The notes under the pieces were generated by a model, which ran no database searches, was not told where the DNA came from, and worked only from the letters and a program-made list of their open reading frames with translations. Positions 51,736 to 60,751 of a stretch of 64,000 nt of DNA are shown here, piece by piece. Where the stretch lies: NCBI GenBank assembly GCA_017525605.1, contig JAFXSM010000013.1, positions 62,001 to 126,000 on the forward strand, given 5' to 3'. Source of the stretch: Treponema sp. GTDB taxonomy: Bacteria > Spirochaetota > Spirochaetia > Treponematales > Treponemataceae. The position numbers and the translations under genes were made by a program. Within the stretch, counting starts at the first letter, position 1, and every line of letters starts with the position of its first letter.

Positions 51736-53583
51736 TTACATTCTTTCAAGATACGGCACGAGAACAAGTCCCATCGCTTCCTTGAGAACACGGAGCGTCG
51801 CGCCTGCAAGTGTGAGGCGGGCTTTTTTCAAATCCTCGTCGTCGCTTCCGAGAATCGGGCACTCCTGGTAGAACTTCGAGAAGAGTTTCGCGACGTCGTA
51901 GATGTAGCCCGTGACGACGGAAGAATCGAAGTTTTCTGCGGCACGGCGGATTGTCTCCGGGTACTCGCCGAGCTTCTTGAGCAAATCCCATTCCTCGTCC
52001 GCGCTCAAAAGTTTTGCGGCTTCGGCTGGCGGCATCGCTTTCACGCCGGATTCCTCTGCTTTTCGGAGAATCGAAGCGATGCGCGCGCCCATGTACTGCA
52101 AATACGGTCCCGTGTTTCCGTTGAACGAAAGGGATTCCTCCGGATTGAAAATCATGTCCTTAATCGGAGAAACCTGGAGAAGATAGTAATGCAATGCGGC
52201 AAGCGCGACTTTCTCGGCAACCTCGTTCGCATCTCCAACGTCTTCCTCGCGTCCGCGCTCCTTTATCGCCTTGAGGGCATCGTCGCGGAGTGAATCGATG
52301 AGGTCGTCAGCATCGACGACAGTTCCCTCGCGGCTCTTCATTCTTCCGTTCGGCAAATTCACAAGTCCGTAGCTCAAGTGGTAAAGTTTTTCCGCCCAGT
52401 CGAATCCGAGCTTCTTCAAAATGTAGAAGAGGACTTTGAAATGGAAAATCTGCTCGCTCGCAACGACGTACACGAGCTGGTTGAACGCCCAGTCCTTGTG
52501 TCGTGAAATCGCAGTTCCGATATCCTGCGTGATGTAAACGCTCGTTCCGTCTTTTCTAAGAAGAACTTTCTCGTGGTCTTCGCCGTCCTTGCCCTTTCCG
52601 ACTGCCTCGGTAACGTCAACGCGGACCGAACCGTCATCAGCCTTGAAGAACACACCCTTCTCAAGTCCCTTCATGATTTCGTCCTTGCCCTTGAGGTAGG
52701 TCTCGCTTTCAAAATAGAACTTGTCGAACGAAACGCCCGTCCTGTCGTATGTGACCTTCACGCCGTCGAACGTCCACTTGTTCATCATCTCCCAGAGCTT
52801 TCGCGTTTCCTCGTCGCCTGCTTCCCATTTTCTAAGCATTTCCTCAGCCATCTCCTGTGCCTCAGGATGCGCGGTCTCAGGCTTGTCTTTTTCGCCCTTG
52901 AGATACTTGTCAAATTCGACGTAGCACTGGCCGACGAAATGGTCTCCCTTCATGCCGAGCTTCTCTGGAGTGTCGCCGTTTTTCTCGTGGAAGAGCTTGT
53001 ACGCGAGCATCGATTTGCAGATGTGGATTCCGCGGTTGTTGATGAGGTCAACCTTGAATACCTCTGCGCCGGCTTTTTTGAGGATTCTTGAGACGGACTC
53101 GCCGAGAGCGTCGTTTCTAAGATGACCGAGATGGAGCGGCTTGTTCGTGTTCGGCGAAGAAAATTCAATCATGACTTTTCTTCCGTCAAGGAACGGTTTT
53201 CCGTCGGAGTCGAGAGTTCCGTATTTTTCGCCCTCAAATTCGATTTTTGAAAGGATTGAAGCTGCGGAAGAGCTTTTGTCGAGCTTCACGTTGACGTAAG
53301 GGCCGACTGCGAGGATTTCGCCTATCGATGACGCTTTTGACGAAAGTTCCTGGTTCGACTTGATAACGCTCACAACTTCCGATGCGACTGCGGCAGGATT
53401 GCTCCCGAATGATTTCGCAAAAACGAACATCGGGATTCCGAGGTCGCCCATTTCAGGCTTCGGAGGATTCACGACTGCGGCTTTCTCGAAAAGTGCCGAA
53501 TCGATTTCCACATTCTTATCAGCTTTCAGAGAATTGATTGCGGAAACAACAAGATTTTTGAATTCAATTTTTGAGTCAGACAT
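51736..53583 (-). CDS. argS: Arginyl-tRNA synthetase
   Basis: Charges tRNA-Arg with arginine. It has 615 residues, normal for spirochaetal ArgRS. The class I signature HLGH is in FSSPNTNKPLHLGHLRND near residue 150. The KMSKS-equivalent is GRMKSREGTVV. The N-terminal additional domain for tRNA D-loop binding and the C-terminal anticodon domain ending in MGLVLVPYLERM, with the conserved C-terminal Met, are complete. Isolated gene with its own terminator. Confidence 0.97.
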   Translation of the reverse strand: MSDSKIEFKNLVVSAINSLKADKNVEIDSALFEKAAVVNPPKPEMGDLGIPMFVFAKSFGSNPAAVASEVVSVIKSNQELSSKASSIGEILAVGPYVNVKLDKSSSAASILSKIEFEGEKYGTLDSDGKPFLDGRKVMIEFSSPNTNKPLHLGHLRNDALGESVSRILKKAGAEVFKVDLINNRGIHICKSMLAYKLFHEKNGDTPEKLGMKGDHFVGQCYVEFDKYLKGEKDKPETAHPEAQEMAEEMLRKWEAGDEETRKLWEMMNKWTFDGVKVTYDRTGVSFDKFYFESETYLKGKDEIMKGLEKGVFFKADDGSVRVDVTEAVGKGKDGEDHEKVLLRKDGTSVYITQDIGTAISRHKDWAFNQLVYVVASEQIFHFKVLFYILKKLGFDWAEKLYHLSYGLVNLPNGRMKSREGTVVDADDLIDSLRDDALKAIKERGREEDVGDANEVAEKVALAALHYYLLQVSPIKDMIFNPEESLSFNGNTGPYLQYMGARIASILRKAEESGVKAMPPAEAAKLLSADEEWDLLKKLGEYPETIRRAAENFDSSVVTGYIYDVAKLFSKFYQECPILGSDDEDLKKARLTLAGATLRVLKEAMGLVLVPYLERM

Positions 53584-53690
53584 AATTTTATTTTTCCTTA
53601 AAAAGTGTATTCGCTCATTCTATACTTTATGACCAGTTTTCGATTATTATAAAAAATCACACTTCATTTTACTAGTAAAGGAGTTATGCC

Positions 53691-54839
53691 GTGGCTAAGT
53701 TAGACACAACGGTAATCGACCAATACATCGACGATTTGATGACAAAATCAACAGCGGAAGTTCCTGTCTGGAACATCGAAAAAGCACGCGCAGGAAAAAA
53801 ATCCGGCTGGGACTACATAGACGGATGCATGATAATGGCTCTTCTTGAGCTATACGACACGAGCAAAGACGAGAAATATCTCAAATTCGCAGATTATTAC
53901 GAAGATTTCAGAATCAGCGATGACGGAACAATCAACGGCTACAAGAAAGACGAGTGGAACATCGACAACATAAACGGCGGAAAGAACCTATTCACTCTCT
54001 ACAGCCTGACAAAAAAAGAAAAATACAGGAAGGCTTTGGACAATCTTTATGACCAGGTTGTCCGCCAGCCGCGCACGAAAGAAGGAAACTTCTGGCACAA
54101 GGCAATCTATCCGAACCAGGTCTGGCTTGACGGACTCTACATGGGACAGCCGTTCTACATGGAGTACGAAGCTACGTTCAACGAGTCGAAAAACATCGAC
54201 GACATCTACAGGCAGTTCTTCAACGTGGAGAAAATAATGAAGGATTCCGTGACAGGCCTTTACTATCACGGATACGACAGCGAGAAAAAGATGTTCTGGG
54301 CTGACAAAAGCACAGGATTGAGCAGAAACTTCTGGCTCCGCGCGCTCGGCTGGTTCTCAATGGCAATGCTCGACACGCTGAACAAAGCCCCAGACAGAGG
54401 AAGCGAACAGTGGAACCACCTCAAAAAGATGTTCACAGACCTCCAGTTCTCAATGCTGAAATTCCAGGACGAGAGCGGAATGTGGTATCAGGTGCCGAAC
54501 AAGCCTAGAGAGGGAAAGAATTACCTTGAGACATCTGGAACTGCGATTTTCGCATATTCGCTGATGAAGGGATTCCGCACGCAGATTCTTGACGCGCCTG
54601 AATTGCAGGGCGCGGGCGTGAAAGCGTTCAAGGGAATCTGCGAGAAATACCTTTCGACGGAAGGCGGAAAGCTCGGGCTCGACGGAATCTGCCTTGTCGC
54701 AGGACTCGGCCCTGACAAATCGCCAAGAAGGGACGGAAGCTTCGAGTATTACATGAGCGAGCCGATTGTAAAGGACGACGCGAAAGGCGTAGGCCCTTTC
54801 ATCCTCGCATACAACGAGTTCAACCTGATTGCAAACTAA
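53691..54839 (+). CDS. Glycoside hydrolase family 88/105 (unsaturated rhamnogalacturonyl/uronyl hydrolase)
   Basis: A 382-residue alpha/alpha-barrel enzyme, without signal peptide, that should act on unsaturated uronic-acid disaccharides made by pectin or rhamnogalacturonan lyases. GWDYIDGCMIMALLELYD holds an active-site Asp, and WLDGLYMGQPFYMEYE and FWLRALGWFSMAMLDTL are family motifs. The start is GTG, preceded by AAAGGAG 7 bases away; an ATG just upstream runs into a stop in five codons. A cytoplasmic location implies import of oligosaccharides. No transporter is adjacent. Confidence 0.9.
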   Translation: MAKLDTTVIDQYIDDLMTKSTAEVPVWNIEKARAGKKSGWDYIDGCMIMALLELYDTSKDEKYLKFADYYEDFRISDDGTINGYKKDEWNIDNINGGKNLFTLYSLTKKEKYRKALDNLYDQVVRQPRTKEGNFWHKAIYPNQVWLDGLYMGQPFYMEYEATFNESKNIDDIYRQFFNVEKIMKDSVTGLYYHGYDSEKKMFWADKSTGLSRNFWLRALGWFSMAMLDTLNKAPDRGSEQWNHLKKMFTDLQFSMLKFQDESGMWYQVPNKPREGKNYLETSGTAIFAYSLMKGFRTQILDAPELQGAGVKAFKGICEKYLSTEGGKLGLDGICLVAGLGPDKSPRRDGSFEYYMSEPIVKDDAKGVGPFILAYNEFNLIAN

Positions 54840-54867
54840 CTTGATTGCGGATCAAAACGTTTTTTAA

Positions 54868-55770
54868 TCAGACAAAGCAGAACGCAGCCTGAACGGTCAT
54901 CGACTTGGATTTGGCTTCGTTCGGCAAATCAAGAAACGCAGCTTGTCTTCGGAAACTTCCGAAGACATTTTTTTTGCCGTTTTCAATATTCAACGAAGAC
55001 TCGACAGCCGAACAACAGGTGCAGTCGGTCGCAACGACGATGTTCTCGCTTTTCACGCCGGCTTTTTCAAGCACAAAAAGATTAGCCTTTGTGAGCGAAA
55101 GAGCGAATTTCGTTCTGCAGTTTTCGTTTTCAGAATCAGCAATTTCAGAAACGCAATCGCCGCCGAAGTTGCTCCGAAAATATCCGGCACGCTCCTCATC
55201 GACCATGTAGCAGCAGTCGCCGATATGAGGGCCGATTGCGGCGCAGATTGATTCGGGCTTTGAGCCGTAAAGCTCCGTCATTTTCCGAACGCCCTCACCT
55301 ATTATGCCTGTCCCTTTCCAGCCGGAATGGAACGAGCCAAATGCGCCTGTCTCAGTGTCGTACAAAAAAAGCGGGACGCAATCAGCGACAGTGACAGTTG
55401 GAACGAGAAATCGGTTTTTTGTCACGATTCCGTCTGCCTGAACATTTTGCGTGTCGCCTTCGTTTTTCGACTCTACGACGATTTTTGAATGGATAAGTTC
55501 GACCGGAACGATTTTTCTTTTGCAGTCGCAGATTCGTTTTTCCCCGACGCAATTTCCCGAGCAGACGTGCGGAGAAGCTTTTCCTATGTAATTGATGATT
55601 TTTTCACGGTTGGGATTCGTCTCATTCCAGCGGAAGCGCATTGTTCCCGCATTCAAAAGAGTCATTCCCCAAAATGCAGAACCGAGGGGCTTTCCGCCAA
55701 AATAAAACGGAAGAGTCACGAATTCGGAATCAGAACCGACAAAACTGCAAACTGAAATTTCGTTCATCAT
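54868..55770 (-). CDS. pgeF: Multicopper polyphenol oxidase/purine nucleosidase (laccase-domain) protein
   Basis: A 300-residue protein of the YfiH/YlmD (laccase-domain) family, now known to include purine nucleoside phosphorylases and peptidoglycan editing factor PgeF. GSFHSGWKGTGIIGEGVRKM and CAAIGPHIGDCCYMVDEE carry the conserved His and Cys zinc ligands. The N-terminal third is longer and less conserved than usual, with extra Cys residues (CSGNCVGEKRICDCKRK). It begins two bases after the larger conserved gene on the same strand, so they are coupled. Exact substrate unknown. Confidence 0.85.
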   Translation of the reverse strand: MMNEISVCSFVGSDSEFVTLPFYFGGKPLGSAFWGMTLLNAGTMRFRWNETNPNREKIINYIGKASPHVCSGNCVGEKRICDCKRKIVPVELIHSKIVVESKNEGDTQNVQADGIVTKNRFLVPTVTVADCVPLFLYDTETGAFGSFHSGWKGTGIIGEGVRKMTELYGSKPESICAAIGPHIGDCCYMVDEERAGYFRSNFGGDCVSEIADSENENCRTKFALSLTKANLFVLEKAGVKSENIVVATDCTCCSAVESSLNIENGKKNVFGSFRRQAAFLDLPNEAKSKSMTVQAAFCFV

Positions 55771-55772
55771 TT

Positions 55773-57503
55773 TCAGATTTCAACAAGGCTTTGCGGAGCA
55801 TCGACATTTTCAAGTTCGCGCACAAGAGTCAGCGCATTGCTAAGCGAGTCCTTCGCCTCTTTGAGCGTCGCGATGAACGCAGGGTTCTCATGCCCCTGAA
55901 TCCTTGAAAGGTTCGTGAGCGTGTCATACTTGGAATCTTTGATGAAGCCGAGTATTCCGTCGAGGAGCATCATCATTTCCCTATCCGCCTCGCCGAACGC
56001 GTGCAGAATCGACTGCATTTCCGACTCAATCTCGCGCATCGTTTTCTCAAGAAGGTTCTGCCCTTGCAGCGTTCGCATTCCGTTCTCGTCTTTCGTGTCC
56101 TTGCTGAACACAATGCCGAATTCGCCGGTAGGACGAAGCTTGTCGCAGAATGTGTTAATCGCAATCGAAAGATGAACGATATTGTTGAATGCCTCCGTGT
56201 ACAAAAGCTGGTTTTCTTTTCTCTTGAAAGAACCTTCAATCATCACGGTCTTGAGCGCGATTTCGTAAGTCTTCGGGAATTTCTCCGTGAAATACCAATT
56301 CAAAAAGCCCGACGTAAGCTCATAGCGGAAGAAGAAATCGGAATCAACACTCCACGGGCGGTTAGGAAGAACAGGGAATTTCTCAAGCCCGAAATTGTCT
56401 TTCAGACCGATTCGAAGGCTTTCCTTTTTGCATTCGGTGACCCACAAATTCCATCTGTAGTCGAAAATTTTCTTCCACTGCGCCTTGTATTTCGCGAACC
56501 AGTCCTCGCCGCCATAGAATTTCGCAGGCATCCATTTTGAGTCGCCGAAAATGACACGCGAGACAGAACGCATCGGAACGGAAGTCATGAACATGTGAAT
56601 CGTAGAGGCATTCGCGCGCGCATTGTTCATGAAGTTGATTGCGGCTTTGTCCTCACCGCCGGCATCTTCCGAGAATTTGCGCGATTTTCTGACCGCAAAA
56701 AGATACAAGCTCTCAAGGAGATTGTCGGAAAGGCGGAACCCGTTGCACAAAAGCTTCGCTAGAGACTCGAATTCGCTTCCGACGACGCTGAATGCGCAAG
56801 TATGGACGGAATAAGAAACCTCAGAGAACGGGCTTAAAATTTTGATGAACGGAATCTTGGTGAACTGACGAAGCCATTCGACAGTTTTCACGGCCTCATA
56901 CATTCTCTGCTTCGAATCCACAGGAATGTTCTGTAGAATGTCTTCCATGCTTCGAATCAGCTCAACGCGAAGCTCCGGTTTTTCGCCGGTGATGACAGGA
57001 GTCAAGAGCGGATTCGTGTTCTCAGAAAGCTCATCGTCAACATCGCTCATTATGATTGACGCAAGGAAAACGTAGAAAGAGCCTTCGTCCTTGTCGATTG
57101 CGACAATGTACGGGCGGAGAAAATCAGCAGCCTCTTTCAGCTCCACGATTTTTTCATAAAGCTGAGTAAGAAGAAGCCCTTTTTTCGCATCCACAAGGCC
57201 TGGATAATTTCTCTGAAGATTTTTGCTGATTTCAGAAATCTTTATCTCATTGAAAAGCACGACAGGCTTTGTATTCGTAAAAACAGAACGCAGCCAGAGA
57301 AGAATCCTGAAACCGAGCGATTCTTTTTTCAGCTGCTCGTCAAGCGGAATCTCAGGCTCCTCTTCCGAAACCTCGACAGGCTCGAAACTCTCTTCTTCAT
57401 ACGAAGATGCAGAATCATGCATTTTTTCAAGCATGTTCATCCTTTCTTCTTTTGACATACCGGAAACCAGGTTGTCGAATGAATTTTCATTTTCCCTTTC
57501 CAT
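55773..57503 (-). CDS. Conserved spirochaetal protein, DUF5312-like
   Basis: A 576-residue cytoplasmic protein. The N-terminus has an acidic low-complexity stretch (EEESFEPVEVSEEEPEIP); the rest is helical with no catalytic motif I know. Similar proteins occur in treponemes and, as far as I recall, are grouped as DUF5312. The function is unknown. The gene is translationally coupled to the downstream laccase-domain gene, with 2 bases between them, and follows leuB with a terminator between. Confidence 0.7.
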   Translation of the reverse strand: MERENENSFDNLVSGMSKEERMNMLEKMHDSASSYEEESFEPVEVSEEEPEIPLDEQLKKESLGFRILLWLRSVFTNTKPVVLFNEIKISEISKNLQRNYPGLVDAKKGLLLTQLYEKIVELKEAADFLRPYIVAIDKDEGSFYVFLASIIMSDVDDELSENTNPLLTPVITGEKPELRVELIRSMEDILQNIPVDSKQRMYEAVKTVEWLRQFTKIPFIKILSPFSEVSYSVHTCAFSVVGSEFESLAKLLCNGFRLSDNLLESLYLFAVRKSRKFSEDAGGEDKAAINFMNNARANASTIHMFMTSVPMRSVSRVIFGDSKWMPAKFYGGEDWFAKYKAQWKKIFDYRWNLWVTECKKESLRIGLKDNFGLEKFPVLPNRPWSVDSDFFFRYELTSGFLNWYFTEKFPKTYEIALKTVMIEGSFKRKENQLLYTEAFNNIVHLSIAINTFCDKLRPTGEFGIVFSKDTKDENGMRTLQGQNLLEKTMREIESEMQSILHAFGEADREMMMLLDGILGFIKDSKYDTLTNLSRIQGHENPAFIATLKEAKDSLSNALTLVRELENVDAPQSLVEI

Positions 57504-57574
57504 AGCGGCTAATTCTAAACTATATAAGTGAATGTATCAAACTTTGCACGGTCGTTTTAACAACAAAACAGCAG

Positions 57575-57623
57575 AAAAAAAGTGCACCGGAAAAACCGTG
57601 ATTATTTTCCGGTGCACAAAAAA
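57575..57623 (-). terminator. Intrinsic terminator downstream of leuB
   Basis: gtgcaccggaaaa (57582-57594) pairs perfectly with ttttccggtgcac (57605-57617) over 13 bases. A-runs flank both sides, so on the minus strand the hairpin ends in seven U. It lies about 30 bases downstream of leuB. Confidence 0.85.
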
Positions 57624-57648
57624 TCAGAAAACTGATTAGAAATCAGAA

Positions 57649-58743
57649 TTATTTGTTCAAATATTCAACTACAAGCTCACCCATCTTCTTTGTTCCGACG
57701 AGCTTGCCTGCAGCCTTGACTTCCTCAAGGTGAGAGCCTGCGATGTCTCCAGTTCTCCAGCCGTCGTCAAGAACCTTGTTGACAGCGTTCTCGATTTCCT
57801 TTGCTTCTTTCTCAAGCTTGAATGAGTAGCGGAGGAGCATTGCAGCGGAAAGAATCGTAGCAAGCGGGTTAGCCAAATCTTTTCCTGCGATGTCAGGAGC
57901 AGAACCGTGAATCGGCTCGTAAAGTCCAGGTCCAGTTCCGTCGCCCAAAGATGCGGAAGCGAGCATTCCGATTGAGCCTGTAATCTGAGAAGCCTCGTCA
58001 GAGAGAATGTCGCCGAACATATTCGAAGTCGCGATGACATCGAACTGTCTCGGATTCCTTACCATCTGCATAGAAGCGTTGTCGATGTAGAGATAAGAGA
58101 GGGCTACGTCTGGATAGTCCTTCTTCACGTCCTCCGCGACGCGTCTCCAGAGCTGAGAAGAGTTCAGAATGTTCGCCTTGTCGACGACGCAGAGCCTCTT
58201 CTGCCTGTTCTGCGCATACTCGAATCCCATGCGGACAATGCGCTCGATTTCAGGGCGAGTGTATTTTTCAGTATCCCATGCAGTGTTTCCGTCTTCCGAT
58301 GTTCCGCGCTCACCGAAATAGATTCCGCCAGTAAGCTCGCGGACGATGAGGATATCAAGCCCATCGCCGACGATTTCGTTCTTGAGCGGGCAAGCGTCCT
58401 TGAGCTGCTTGAACATGAGAGCCGGGCGAAGATTTGCGAAAACCTTCATTCCGCCGCGGAGTCCGAGCAAAGCTTTTTCCGGGCGAAGCTCAGAAGCGAG
58501 GTTGTCCCACTTAGGACCGCCTACAGCACCGAGCAATGCGGCATCAGAGTCGAGCGCAATCTGCAGCTGCTCTTTCGGGAGAGGATGACCGAACTGGTCA
58601 ATTGCTGAACCGCCGGCAATTACTTTTGTGTAGTTCCATTTGTGTCCGTACTTTTTTGCAACAGCATCGAGAACGTTCACAGCCTCAGCAACGACATCAG
58701 GACCAATTCCGTCACCAGGAATCAAAGCGATTGTCTTTTCCAT
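57649..58743 (-). CDS. leuB: 3-isopropylmalate dehydrogenase
   Basis: Oxidises and decarboxylates 3-isopropylmalate to 2-oxoisocaproate in leucine synthesis, with NAD and Mg2+. It has 364 residues. IALIPGDGIGPDVVAEAV at the N-terminus, LLGAVGGPKWDN, RELTGGIYFGERG (substrate Arg/Tyr region), and FGDILSDEASQITGSIG (metal Asp loop) are diagnostic, and GSAPDIAGKDLANPLATILSAAMLLRY is the NAD motif. leuA, leuC and leuD are not nearby. AGGAG precedes the ATG. Confidence 0.96.
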   Translation of the reverse strand: MEKTIALIPGDGIGPDVVAEAVNVLDAVAKKYGHKWNYTKVIAGGSAIDQFGHPLPKEQLQIALDSDAALLGAVGGPKWDNLASELRPEKALLGLRGGMKVFANLRPALMFKQLKDACPLKNEIVGDGLDILIVRELTGGIYFGERGTSEDGNTAWDTEKYTRPEIERIVRMGFEYAQNRQKRLCVVDKANILNSSQLWRRVAEDVKKDYPDVALSYLYIDNASMQMVRNPRQFDVIATSNMFGDILSDEASQITGSIGMLASASLGDGTGPGLYEPIHGSAPDIAGKDLANPLATILSAAMLLRYSFKLEKEAKEIENAVNKVLDDGWRTGDIAGSHLEEVKAAGKLVGTKKMGELVVEYLNK

Positions 58744-58821
58744 TTTCGTAAATACACTCCTATAAAAAAAATCACCTTAACTTTAGCATTTTGGGCGATT
58801 GTTAACAATGAAAGAGGAGAT

Positions 58822-60579
58822 TCAAGCAAAAGTGTTTGACGAGAAAACTAGCCGCAAAGGTGTTGCCAACCAACCTAAATCCACAAGTCTAAACTTTATC
58901 AACTCCCGCGACACGTCAAAAACAGACATCAACCTGTTTGTAATTTTCATGAAGATGTCCTTATTACACGGCTGATGATCAAGATACAAATAGTGTCCAT
59001 TTTTGCAGGTAAGATGATATTCGTAAATAAGTTTTACAAATTCCGATTTTAGACTACAGTCATCCAAGACAATGTAGCTTGCGAGAATATTCGCCTGAGT
59101 TTCCATTCTCTTTGATTCTTTTGTAGTCTGAAAAAAATAGGAAAAACTGTCTTTGCTTTTTTCCAAAAGCGATTTATGCAATACAAGGTGGCTTATCTCA
59201 TGTGCAATAGAAAATTTCAGAAGATGTAAATCAACTGAATTCATTCCATAGATAAGAATCTTTTTGTTAGCATAGTCTACAAGGCCATATACCTTTTGCG
59301 GAAATGTACACGAAGGTTCTGTTACGGGATAATCAACAGAGAAATTGAAATGCGATTTCAGATACCGCACAAGGGCTTCCGTTTCTATGGAAAATATATT
59401 GGATTCATTTTCTGCATATATTTCAGAACGTATCTTACTTGCAATTTTCTTCAATTCATCCTTGCTGATAAATGGAATCTCTTCAGGATCCGAGCACGAA
59501 TCCGCCTTCGCATATAACTCAGCATTGCTTATAGAAGAATGATAATATCCAGGAAAGATTCCTCTAAAAAAAGAAGCCAAGCTAGCATGAAAATTGTGAA
59601 AATAACCAACTAGAAAATTGTTTAGAATTTTATAATTTTCCTGAAGAATAGCTTTCTGCATTTCTTTTTCACTTTTTTCATACTCCAAGTAAGTCATAGT
59701 TTGATAAAGGGATCTCGGAGCAAGCCATTTTATCTTGTCCTCATCAAAAATCCGTAAAATACCAATTCCCATTACTTCCGCATAATCAAGCGCATTTTTC
59801 TCAAATGATTTATTTGTCACAAAAACAGCCTTGCAGCATCCTGAAACTTGATTAACTTTGCTCCAAAACAGCACCAGCTCATCTTTTGTAATTTGGCTAT
59901 TTGATTTTTTGCATTTGACCAAAATTTTTAATGATGGAATAGAGTTTTCTCCGTTATAGTTTTCTATTGCTATATCAAAACGTTCCTCTGTATCTTCCTG
60001 ATAAAGTTCATATAATTCATGCCTGAAGATTTTATATCTCGGAGATTTAAAAGCCCAATCTTCTTTTTCAATAGCCTTCTGAAAAATTCCGTATGCAAAA
60101 TTTAGGAATTCTTCTTGTTCGTCGTCTTTTTTTGAAGACCTTTCTGCCGTTTTTCTGTACTCACTGTCAGCACTCACAATTATTTCATCAAAAATATCAG
60201 CACATTTGTCTTCAACATTATTTTCATCGCAATCGATTCCATATTCCCTGAATTTCAGAACAAGATGACGAAAATTGTCGTCAGTGTTCAAAATATAATT
60301 TTTCAGAAAATCCATGAATCTATTTCGTTCAAAGTGCTTTGCGATTATTTCAAAATTCTGCCTAGAAATTTTTCTGCTGCCATCGAAGTATTTTCTTGCA
60401 GTTTCCTCGCTTTTTATGGGGTTATAAGAGTTGAAATCTTCAGTTTTAAAAATTGCCGACTCATCGTTTTTAGAAACATCTTCAAGACACCCATCAAACA
60501 AATCAAGCACAAAAGAGCCATTACTGGCTTTTCTGCTATAAAAGACCTTCAGTATCTTTGCAAAATCAGAAAAAGTCAT
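58822..60579 (-). CDS. Mrr-like nuclease domain fused to an ImmA/IrrE metallopeptidase
   Basis: A 585-residue protein with three parts. Residues 1-130 are a helical N-terminal domain with no known family. Residues about 180-275 look like an Mrr/restriction-endonuclease fold (RFDIAIENYNG, then LKILVKCKKSNSQI, VSGCCKAVFVTNKSF). The usual ExK of PD-(D/E)xK is replaced by K-C-K, so nuclease activity is doubtful. The C-terminal 180 residues contain HEISH (460-464) and METQANILASY, the zinc motif and helper Glu of ImmA/IrrE peptidases, which cut repressors or antitoxins. It is AT-rich and divergent from the DUF4417 cassette. A small open frame lies directly upstream. Confidence 0.75.
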   Translation of the reverse strand: MTFSDFAKILKVFYSRKASNGSFVLDLFDGCLEDVSKNDESAIFKTEDFNSYNPIKSEETARKYFDGSRKISRQNFEIIAKHFERNRFMDFLKNYILNTDDNFRHLVLKFREYGIDCDENNVEDKCADIFDEIIVSADSEYRKTAERSSKKDDEQEEFLNFAYGIFQKAIEKEDWAFKSPRYKIFRHELYELYQEDTEERFDIAIENYNGENSIPSLKILVKCKKSNSQITKDELVLFWSKVNQVSGCCKAVFVTNKSFEKNALDYAEVMGIGILRIFDEDKIKWLAPRSLYQTMTYLEYEKSEKEMQKAILQENYKILNNFLVGYFHNFHASLASFFRGIFPGYYHSSISNAELYAKADSCSDPEEIPFISKDELKKIASKIRSEIYAENESNIFSIETEALVRYLKSHFNFSVDYPVTEPSCTFPQKVYGLVDYANKKILIYGMNSVDLHLLKFSIAHEISHLVLHKSLLEKSKDSFSYFFQTTKESKRMETQANILASYIVLDDCSLKSEFVKLIYEYHLTCKNGHYLYLDHQPCNKDIFMKITNRLMSVFDVSRELIKFRLVDLGWLATPLRLVFSSNTFA

Positions 60580-60582
60580 TAT

Positions 60583-60705
60583 CTATCCCCCCATGTTGTC
60601 CGAAAGTTGTCCAAAACTGTCCGCGTTTGTCCCAACTGATTTTTTTCTAAGTTTTATATTTCTGAACAGGACGGTCGAATAACGATTTTTGACGCTATCC
60701 GCCAT
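60583..60705 (-). CDS. Possible 40-residue small protein upstream of the Mrr/ImmA gene
   Basis: A 40-codon frame (MADSVKNRYSTVLFRNIK, LRKKSVGTNADSFGQLSDNMGG, stop) ends 3 bases before the next ATG, whose GGGGGG ribosome site lies inside its last codons. Its 3' half coincides with four direct GGACA repeats spaced by 10-11 bases. It may be a real small protein translated with the following gene, or only the DNA-level repeat array. No known family. Confidence 0.4.
   Translation of the reverse strand: MADSVKNRYSTVLFRNIKLRKKSVGTNADSFGQLSDNMGG
60597..60632. promoter_or_regulatory. Four helically phased TGTCC repeats before the Mrr/ImmA gene
   Basis: TGTCC occurs at 60597, 60608, 60618 and 60628, that is, at 11, 10 and 10 base steps, which places all copies on one face of the helix. 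The array sits 18-53 bases from the start codon of the Mrr/ImmA gene. Such phased repeats often bind a cooperative regulator or form iterons. Confidence 0.45.
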
Positions 60706-60751
60706 ACCACCATTCTAACATATTTACATTTTTCAAATGGAGGACAAAGAA

